Shown here piece after piece: positions 1 to 4,375 of a stretch of DNA of 6,723 nt. The stretch is from Acidobacteriota bacterium. Lineage in GTDB: Bacteria > Acidobacteriota > UBA6911 > RPQK01 > JAPXNP01. Below the pieces are notes generated by a model. It was not told the origin of the DNA. It did no database searches and saw only the letters and a program-made list of their open reading frames with translations. The stretch's first letter is position 1, and every line of letters starts with the position of its first letter. Where the stretch lies: positions 1 to 6,723 of the forward strand of contig JAUWTT010000225.1 in assembly GCA_030614585.1 (NCBI GenBank), read 5' to 3'. The position numbers and the translations under genes are program-made.

Positions 1-185
1 AGCACATCCTCGAACCGGTTGTAGCGTTTTTGAATCCCGAAAGAATTACCGATAGCCTCTAACTTGGCTTCCGTCCGCTGGCAGATCGCATGCATGTTGG
101 CTAAAGGGTGTCTCTGATAGATGGGGATGAATTCGGCACCGAAGCCGAGACCGACAATTGCTACCTTGAATTTTGCTTCACTCAT
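1..185 (-). CDS. Gfo/Idh/MocA family oxidoreductase, N-terminal fragment (runs off the left edge)
   Basis: Reading the minus strand from an ATG at 185 gives an open frame of 61 codons that continues past base 1. It begins MSEAKFKVAIVGLGFGAEF, a beta strand followed by a dinucleotide-binding loop G12-x-G14-x-x-A17. Then come the stretches IPIYQRHP and ICQRTEAKLEAIGNSFG and the end RYNRFEDVL, which is the usual beta-alpha-beta opening of the Gfo/Idh/MocA Rossmann fold. The third glycine of the loop is alanine, as occurs in some members. These enzymes oxidise or reduce hydroxyl/keto groups of sugars, inositols and similar compounds with NAD(P) in the cytoplasm. The start has a purine-rich weak ribosome site (AGAAGAAGAA) just upstream. 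It lies 72 bases beyond the aminotransferase stop on the same strand, so it is likely co-transcribed. The EKP motif and C-terminal domain are outside the window, so substrate and completeness are unknown. Confidence 0.85.
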   Translation of the reverse strand, partial: MSEAKFKVAIVGLGFGAEFIPIYQRHPLANMHAICQRTEAKLEAIGNSFGIQKRYNRFEDV

Positions 186-257
186 CGTTCTTCTTCTCAC
201 GCAAGGAATGGTCCTCCGGCTCCGATGCCCCTCCACTTCACGCAGCAGAAAAGCAAG

Positions 258-1382
258 CTATGAAAGGTCCATGATCAGTTCGTGAATGCGATCCAGCGCT
301 GGTTCCAGATAATCATGTGGCAGGCCAAAGCTGATACGCAAGAAATGATCCAGGCCGAAATGGTCGCCGGGGATGATTAGGACGCTCTTTTCGCGCCGGA
401 GACGATCTACAAACTCGCTGGAGTTGATATTCAGGTGGTAACGCACGAAAGCGATAGCAGCTGCATCGGGAGGACGGAAACTGAATGTATTCTCGTGGTT
501 CTCCATCCAACTCTCCAGCACGGGGTAACCGCGCCGGATGTAATCCCGGGTGCGCTGGATAAGTCGAGGCCGGACTTCAGGCGACAGGGCGATAGCTGCC
601 AGTTGGTTTGCCAGGGCGGTGGCACTTAATGTGGTGTATTCATGGCGCGCCCAGATCTTGTCGATGGTATCGGTCGGTCCAACGGCCCAGCCGGTTCGGA
701 GGCCTGGCAGGCCGTATGCTTTGCTCAGACTGCCCGTGGCGATGACCTTGTCATAACGTCCGTAAAAGGAGGGGGCAGGCTGCTCGACCAAGCGTTCTGC
801 ACCACTATAGACCTCGTCCGCAAGAATCCAGGCCCCTACCTGGTCCGCAAGGTTGACGATGCCGCTCATCTCAGTCTCAGTGAGAATTCGACCGGTAGGA
901 TTGTTCGGATTGCACACCGCAATGAGTTTGGTTTGCTCACTCAGCGCGTCCTCCAGCTCAGCCAGATCGGGTGCCCAGTCGTTCTCCTCCTGAAGATTGA
1001 AGGTCTTGAGCCGAAGGTCGTGATTCTTAGCGATACCCCATATCTGCATGTAGTTCGGGAGCATTACGACAATTTCGTCACCTGGAGACAGCAGCGTCCG
1101 GACCGTGTTGTAGTTGGCTTCTATGGCTCCGATCGTGACCAGGATATTATCTGGTGTCGCCCCATCGTAGAGGGACGCGATATTCTCTCGAAGTTCAGGA
1201 TTGCCATTCGCATAAGCGTAGTTCAGTTCTGTTGACAACAGTTGATCGATTCTCTCGGGTTCGTCGGCCAACAACTCGCGGAGAACGACGGGATGAACCC
1301 CGCTTTCAGATAGGTTGTAATCGACAACCTGTTCAAACTGAGACATGAAGCGTTCCATCGCGAACGGTTGAAAATGTGTCAT
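258..1382 (-). CDS. PLP-dependent aminotransferase, class I/II (fold type I)
   Basis: A complete 374-residue protein, close to the usual 370-400 of this family. It should move an amino group between an amino acid and a 2-oxo acid in the cytoplasm using pyridoxal phosphate. Visible landmarks are NYAYANGNPELR (54-65, substrate-entry region), the cofactor-binding loop near GAIEAN (85-90), NPNNPTG (158-164, Asn161), LADEVY (187-192, Asp189 and Tyr192), SLSKAYGLPGLR (218-229) with Lys221 as the Schiff-base lysine and Arg229 as phosphate ligand, and FLRISFG (347-353) with Arg349 as the likely carboxylate-binding arginine. All expected catalytic residues are present. The opening MERFMSQFEQ...YNLSESGVHP resembles a subgroup distantly similar to capreomycidine synthase, but the substrate cannot be assigned. 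The ATG at 1382 is preferred because AAAGGA lies about 6 bases upstream; Met9 is an alternative. In the 145-base gap upstream, TTGCAG (1465-1460) and TAAAGT (1443-1438), 16 bases apart on the minus strand, could be a weak internal promoter. It sits between two oxidoreductases. Confidence 0.93.
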   Translation of the reverse strand: MTHFQPFAMERFMSQFEQVVDYNLSESGVHPVVLRELLADEPERIDQLLSTELNYAYANGNPELRENIASLYDGATPDNILVTIGAIEANYNTVRTLLSPGDEIVVMLPNYMQIWGIAKNHDLRLKTFNLQEENDWAPDLAELEDALSEQTKLIAVCNPNNPTGRILTETEMSGIVNLADQVGAWILADEVYSGAERLVEQPAPSFYGRYDKVIATGSLSKAYGLPGLRTGWAVGPTDTIDKIWARHEYTTLSATALANQLAAIALSPEVRPRLIQRTRDYIRRGYPVLESWMENHENTFSFRPPDAAAIAFVRYHLNINSSEFVDRLRREKSVLIIPGDHFGLDHFLRISFGLPHDYLEPALDRIHELIMDLS

Positions 1383-1527
1383 GGATTCCTTTCTATGGTC
1401 ACGCTGAGTTCAATCTAATGGAGAATACGAAGTACCAACTTTATCTGTTGTCCAGTGAACTGCAACAGTCAGATTACGCCCCTAATCCAAGTTTAGTCAA
1501 TCTGTGACAATGCAGTACGAGCCCCGT

Positions 1528-2544
1528 CTAGAACTCGCATTTGAGCTTGTCTCCCCCGTGGTTTCGAGCTTCTATCATCAATTGCGCTACTCGGACGGAG
1601 AGCGCTGACGAAGAAGGATGACATAGATCGGGTTGTTGCCCCTCTTCACAGCACTTGAGGAAGTACGCAATCTCCGCCTCGTAAGGGTCAACCCCGTCGT
1701 CTTCCAATAATTCATTGCTGCCGTTTGGCCAATAAACACTCGGTGGCCTGCCTGCTGAACTGAACTCCGCGACTCCGAGGTCACCAACAACGGTGTACTC
1801 CATTGAGAAGGGGTATTCGCTTGCCGGGTACCACCCTCCAGTAACTGTGACCGATCCAATTTCCGGATAGTGAAACTCTGAGACAATTGAATCGATGCCG
1901 TTCGGCATATCCTCGTGCCCCGTAGCGGAGATTGCCTCCGGGACCCCGAACAGGAGCAGGGCTATGTCAACATCATGAATCAGCAGATCGAAGATTCCAC
2001 CTCCGCTCCTGGTCTTCTCGCTCAACCAGGGCCCCCACCCTGGAACAGCAGTGCGGCGCCGGAAGAAAGCTGAGCGAGTCGGCCCCAGTTGTTCGGACTG
2101 TACTAATCTCAACAGGCCTTGATAGGCAGGGGAAAACCGAAGAACCTGGCCGGCCATCAGGATGCGCTCGCTCTGGGACGCGGCGGTCAGCATCTCATCC
2201 GCCGAGGCCCCGTCGAGCGCCAGCGGCTTCTCCACCAACACGTGCTTTCCGGCACGCAACGCCTCAATCGTGAATGGTGCGTGCAGGTCTGTCGGAAGGC
2301 AGATGTCGACTGCTTCCACTTGTGGGTCGGCCAGAATCTCTGCCAAACTGGAATACTTCTTCACCCCCGTGAAGTCCATCTTCTGTCCGTCAATCCCCAG
2401 GTTGCCCTGAATGTCGCTCAGATCTCCGCTGAGGCGCGCCGGGTTCGTATCCATAACGGCAACGAGACGGGCCTCAGGGATCCTCGCGATGGCTTGTAAA
2501 TGCGTGCTTCCCATGAAGCCCAATCCGATGACACCGATCTTCAT
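1528..2544 (-). CDS. Gfo/Idh/MocA family NAD(P)-dependent oxidoreductase
   Basis: A complete 338-residue protein of normal length for the family. The N-terminal Rossmann domain (about 1-125) opens MKIGVIGLGFMG with the intact G7-x-G9-x-x-G12 loop, an acidic Asp32 at the end of the second strand suggesting NAD preference, DICLPTDLHAP (80-90), and the family signature VEKPLAL (104-110) with Lys106 as the cofactor/catalytic lysine. The C-terminal alpha/beta substrate domain (about 126-338) carries GGGIFDLLIHDVD (181-193), where Asp186, His190 and Asp191 fit the catalytic motif of dehydrogenases such as inositol 2-dehydrogenase. The expected reaction is reversible oxidation of a sugar, cyclitol or sugar-acid hydroxyl; the substrate is not determinable here. 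A strong ribosome site, GAGGAG, lies five bases before the ATG at 2544. It is the first gene of the minus-strand cluster, followed by the aminotransferase after 145 bases. A 56-bp hairpin element lies 57 bases upstream of the start, in the position of its promoter or 5' leader. Confidence 0.94.
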   Translation of the reverse strand: MKIGVIGLGFMGSTHLQAIARIPEARLVAVMDTNPARLSGDLSDIQGNLGIDGQKMDFTGVKKYSSLAEILADPQVEAVDICLPTDLHAPFTIEALRAGKHVLVEKPLALDGASADEMLTAASQSERILMAGQVLRFSPAYQGLLRLVQSEQLGPTRSAFFRRRTAVPGWGPWLSEKTRSGGGIFDLLIHDVDIALLLFGVPEAISATGHEDMPNGIDSIVSEFHYPEIGSVTVTGGWYPASEYPFSMEYTVVGDLGVAEFSSAGRPPSVYWPNGSNELLEDDGVDPYEAEIAYFLKCCEEGQQPDLCHPSSSALSVRVAQLMIEARNHGGDKLKCEF

Positions 2545-2600
2545 TTGTTCTCCTCTTCAGGTCGGATGTTTATGCTGTTTGACTTACCGCTTGTGGATGT

Positions 2601-2656
2601 TAACCACGAAGTCACAAAAGCACAAAGGAATCTTAGTGATTTTGTGACTTCGTGGT
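2601..2656. repeat. 56-bp palindromic element, copy 1 (perfect hairpin)
   Basis: The arms ACCACGAAGTCACAAAA (2603-2619) and its exact reverse complement (2640-2656) form a perfect 17-bp stem around a 20-base loop. The same 56-base unit recurs at 2794-2849 with 44 of 56 identical bases and no gaps. The word type CCACGAAG...CTTCGTGG is familiar from dispersed intergenic hairpins of many bacterial genomes. Neither flank has a T-run typical of a terminator. It lies upstream of the minus-strand oxidoreductase. Confidence 0.85.
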
Positions 2657-2673
2657 AGATTCCCGAGTTGAGG

Positions 2674-2691
2674 GACCTCAGGGGGGAGGTC
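2674..2691. repeat. Small hairpin, 6-bp arms
   Basis: GACCTC (2674-2679) and GAGGTC (2686-2691) pair around a G-rich six-base loop. It is short and has no T-run, so it may be incidental; it is recorded because it lies between two copies of the 56-bp element. Confidence 0.4.
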
Positions 2692-2707
2692 GCCAAATCG
2701 ATAAAAC

Positions 2708-2774
2708 CAGATACCGGATGCCGGATACCGGGGCCGGATGCAGTAATCAGTAATCGGTCATCGGTTTTCGGTTA
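2708..2774. repeat. Low-complexity word repeats (CCGGAT and TAATCGGT types)
   Basis: Two runs stand side by side. From 2708 to about 2739 the words ATACCGG, ATGCCGG, ATACCGG and GGCCGGATG follow each other. From 2741 to 2774 come CAGTAATCAGTAATCGG, TCATCGG, TTTTCGG and TTA, an AATCGGT-like word repeated with drift. An inverted copy of the second word, GATCACCGATTACCTG, lies at 2855-2870 beyond the second 56-bp element. No coding potential is seen. Confidence 0.7.
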
Positions 2775-2793
2775 AGGTGGGGGGCAAGAAGAT

Positions 2794-2849
2794 TGACCAC
2801 TAACTCACAGAAGCACAAGAAGACCCTAGTGATTTAGTGCCTTCGTGGT
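2794..2849. repeat. 56-bp palindromic element, copy 2 (diverged hairpin)
   Basis: An ungapped alignment to 2601-2656 gives 44 of 56 identical bases. The right arm (GTGCCTTCGTGG, 2837-2848) is well conserved, while the left arm (CCACTAACTCAC, 2797-2808) matches its complement at only 9 of 12 positions, so the stem is imperfect. It is on the same strand as copy 1, with starts 193 bases apart. Confidence 0.8.
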
Positions 2850-2960
2850 TAGTCGATCACCGATTACCTGCCCCACGAGTGGTCAGGACATAGCTAGACG
2901 AATCGCTGCTCCGGGACCGCCGATCGATCGGTGCGCTGTCTCCGGACCCTGAAAGGGCCT

Positions 2961-3000
2961 GGCTCCGTATGAAGTCTTTGTCGACCATTCATACGGAGCC
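2961..3000. repeat. Perfect 13-bp inverted repeat
   Basis: GGCTCCGTATGAA (2961-2973) and TTCATACGGAGCC (2988-3000) are exact reverse complements around a 14-base spacer. There is no T-run after either arm. The right arm runs straight into a second GC-rich hairpin. It may be a degenerate mobile-element end, a protein-binding site or a structured RNA; the sequence does not decide. Confidence 0.8.
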
Positions 3001-3019
3001 CCGGGATTCCAGACCGGGG
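2999..3019. repeat. GC-rich hairpin CCCCGG/CCGGGG
   Basis: CCCCGG (2999-3004) and CCGGGG (3014-3019) pair around nine bases. The core CCCCGGGAT...AG..CCGGGG closely resembles the stronger hairpin at 6537-6563, so the two are probably members of one dispersed family. It overlaps the end of the 13-bp inverted repeat by two bases. Confidence 0.55.
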
Positions 3020-3134
3020 GGGCCGGTCTCAAAGCCACGATATTCGCACACCATCGGGGCGTGGTACAACAACCACTAACAATGCGAACCCCCCTGTGAG
3101 GGCGGCACATTTCGAAGGCACTGTTCCAAGTAAC

Positions 3135-3217
3135 AGACCTCAAGACTCAAGACCCAAGCACCCAAGACCCCAGGACTCCAATACTCCAAGCCCCCAAGCC
3201 CCCGAGACTTAAAGACC
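3135..3217. repeat. Degenerate tandem 7-9-mers (AGACCCA type)
   Basis: About ten head-to-tail units of 7 to 9 bases follow each other: AGACCTCA, AGACTCA, AGACCCA, AGCACCCA, AGACCCC, AGGACTCCA, ATACTCCA, AGCCCCCA, AGCCCCCG, AGACTTAA. The plus strand is strikingly poor in T and G. Unit length varies, so it is not a clean microsatellite. The run ends about 70 bases before the leader ORF of the GNAT gene. No reading frame of note crosses it. Confidence 0.75.
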
Positions 3218-3241
3218 GTTCGTCGTTCGCACTTCGATGTA

Positions 3242-3270
3242 TTGACGTTCATTTAAGCTGCAACGACAAT
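3242..3270 (+). promoter_or_regulatory. Candidate sigma-70-type promoter for the GNAT gene
   Basis: TTGACG (3242-3247) and GACAAT (3265-3270) are separated by 17 bases, matching the -35 and -10 consensus at 5 and 4 of 6 positions. Transcription would then begin near 3277, almost at the ribosome site of the 12-codon ORF, leaving a very short leader. This is a consensus match only. Confidence 0.4.
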
Positions 3271-3286
3271 CTATTAGGAAGCGGCC

Positions 3287-3325
3287 ATGTCTGCTGGTAA
3301 GAAGATGGCTGGGTTTAAACGATGA
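3287..3325 (+). CDS. Possible 12-codon leader ORF overlapping the GNAT start
   Basis: An ATG at 3287 opens the short frame MSAGKKMAGFKR, ending in TGA at 3323-3325. Its ribosome site is better than that of the gene that follows: AGGAA at 3276-3280, six bases before the ATG. The stop shares the sequence ATGA with the GNAT start codon at 3322, the classic arrangement for translational coupling by a terminating ribosome. The GNAT ATG itself has no clear Shine-Dalgarno sequence. The peptide is basic, with four Lys/Arg in twelve residues and no run of one amino acid, so it does not look like a classic attenuation peptide. It could equally be the remnant of a longer N-terminus lost to a frameshift, but family members normally begin close to the annotated GNAT start. 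Confidence 0.45.
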   Translation: MSAGKKMAGFKR

Positions 3326-4161
3326 AGAGACCGAAAGACATCCAGATTCGAGAAATTGAGCGCAGCACGGAATATCGGGCGGTGGAAGAACTTCAGAAAG
3401 AGGCTTGGGGATTCAAAGACCGTGACGTGGTACCGCTCAACCAGCTTCTGGCTGCTAAGGAGGCCGGCGGTATTCTGATCGGTGCGTTCGAGGGTTCGGA
3501 GTTGGTGGGATTCGTTTATGGTTTCCTCGGCCTCGATCGTGGTTATACGGTCATGCACTCGCACATGCTGGCGGTGAAACAGCTATACCGGGGTCGGGAA
3601 CTCGGCTACCAGCTGAAACTGGCACAGCGTCAACGCACCCTGGAGCTTGGTATCGAAGAGATATCGTGGACCTTCGACCCCCTGCAGAGTCTCAACGCCT
3701 ATCTGAACTTTCAGAAGCTCGGGGTGATTGCCGACAGATACAAAGTTGATTTCTACGGCCCCAGTGCCAGTTCTCTTCATCAGTTAGGCACCGATCGCCT
3801 GTGGGTGAATTGGAAACTCGAAAGCCAACGAGCCATGCGCAGGCTGGAGCAAACTGAAGCGTCTTCCACTCCGAAGATTGGAAACGACGTGTCTCTGGTA
3901 CGTTGCCTCGAAGATGGCTCTCCGGCCCGAACCTCTCTCGTCGCAGTTTCAGGGGCAGTGATTGCTATTGAAATTCCGGGCGATATCGGCAAACTCCAGA
4001 ATGAAGACATGGAATTGGCCCAACAGTGGAGGGGAGTGACTCGAGAGGCGTTCCTCGAGGCGCTGCAAGCGGGATTTCGTGTTGAGGAGTTCTTTCGGCC
4101 AAAGGGGAAGAAGCAACTCCGAGGGACCTACGTGCTGGTTCGGAAGAGCGAGTCGGAATGA
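3322..4161 (+). CDS. GNAT-superfamily N-acyltransferase (COG3375-like)
   Basis: A complete 279-residue protein. The GNAT fold covers roughly residues 8-165: IQIREIERSTEYRAVEELQKEAWGF at the start in outline, DVVPLNQLLAAKEAGG (35-50), strands ILIGAFEG (51-58) and LVGFVYGF (61-68), SHMLAV (80-85), the acyl-CoA loop YRGRELG (89-95), then ISWTFDPLQSLNAYLNFQKLG (114-134 region) and TDRLWVNWKL (157-166). The WTFDPLQS and TDRL blocks are hallmarks of the COG3375 group. Some relatives sit beside N-succinylamino acid racemases and act as amino-acid N-succinyltransferases, but no racemase or deacylase is visible here, so the substrate is open. The loop normally reads R-x-x-G-x-G; here Glu93 replaces the first glycine. 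The C-terminal third (about 170-279) is a family-specific extension. The ATG at 3322 overlaps the stop of a 12-codon ORF. It is followed after 214 bases by typA on the same strand. Confidence 0.85.
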   Translation: MKRPKDIQIREIERSTEYRAVEELQKEAWGFKDRDVVPLNQLLAAKEAGGILIGAFEGSELVGFVYGFLGLDRGYTVMHSHMLAVKQLYRGRELGYQLKLAQRQRTLELGIEEISWTFDPLQSLNAYLNFQKLGVIADRYKVDFYGPSASSLHQLGTDRLWVNWKLESQRAMRRLEQTEASSTPKIGNDVSLVRCLEDGSPARTSLVAVSGAVIAIEIPGDIGKLQNEDMELAQQWRGVTREAFLEALQAGFRVEEFFRPKGKKQLRGTYVLVRKSESE

Positions 4162-4220
4162 TTCCTGTGCGCTCATGATGCCTGCAACCGCCTTTCTTAG
4201 ACGATTTTAGATAGTTCCTT

Positions 4221-4251
4221 TTGACTTGACTCAGGGCATCTGATGTAAAGT
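4221..4251 (+). promoter_or_regulatory. Candidate sigma-70-type promoter for typA
   Basis: Two overlapping -35-like words, TTGACT at 4221-4226 and 4226-4231, precede TAAAGT at 4246-4251 (4 of 6 matches to the -10 consensus). Spacing is 19 bases from the first and 14 from the second, so neither is ideal. Transcription would start near 4258, giving a 5' leader of about 118 bases before typA. It suggests that typA can be transcribed independently of the GNAT gene. Confidence 0.45.
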
Positions 4252-4363
4252 ATGGCCTTCCTGAACACGGTGAAGAGCGCTGACAGCAGGCCAGGAGAGA
4301 CCGACTGCGCAGGTTCGGGCGTGTTGCGGTTTCCCTCTGAGCAACAGACCCCTTTGGCTCCAT

Positions 4364-4367
4364 GGAG
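4364..4367 (+). promoter_or_regulatory. Ribosome binding site of typA
   Basis: GGAG lies eight bases before the ATG at 4376 and fixes that start. It forms the right half of the palindrome CTCCATGGAG (4358-4367), so the site could be weakly masked by a small CTC/GAG hairpin. The ATG codons at 4362 and 4368 are out of frame with typA. Confidence 0.6.
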
Positions 4368-4375
4368 ATGAAGAT

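Larger units (their letters stand above)
2545..3286. other. Gene-free divergent intergenic region
   Basis: 742 bases between the starts of the minus-strand oxidoreductase and the plus-strand leader ORF. No frame has family-like sequence. It holds the two 56-bp elements, two word-repeat runs, the 13-bp inverted repeat, the GC hairpin and the AGACCCA run listed separately. The bases at 3020-3134 show no structure I can support. A promoter for the minus-strand cluster must lie here, but no convincing -35/-10 pair was found in the 57 bases next to the oxidoreductase start. Confidence 0.7.

Noticed and set aside
642..1235. A 197-codon plus-strand open frame
   Set aside because: It lies wholly antisense to the aminotransferase, whose motifs are unmistakable, and has no family-like sequence of its own.
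2567..2603. Promoter of the minus-strand cluster (TTAACA at 2603-2598)
   Set aside because: The -35-like word is good, but no acceptable -10 lies 16-18 bases on; CATAAA is 23 bases away.
2601..2656. Intrinsic terminator of a gene
   Set aside because: No gene ends towards it, no T-run follows either arm, and it recurs as a repeat.
2883..3143. An 86-codon minus-strand open frame in the gene-free region
   Set aside because: It reads through the 13-bp inverted repeat and GC hairpin, is rich in Cys, Pro, Arg and Trp as expected of non-coding GC-rich DNA, and has no clear ribosome site.
4258..4375. Riboswitch or structured leader before typA
   Set aside because: Only small possible pairings are seen (GTTGC/GCAAC at 4323-4345 and CTC/GAG at the ribosome site); nothing matches a known riboswitch core that I recognise.
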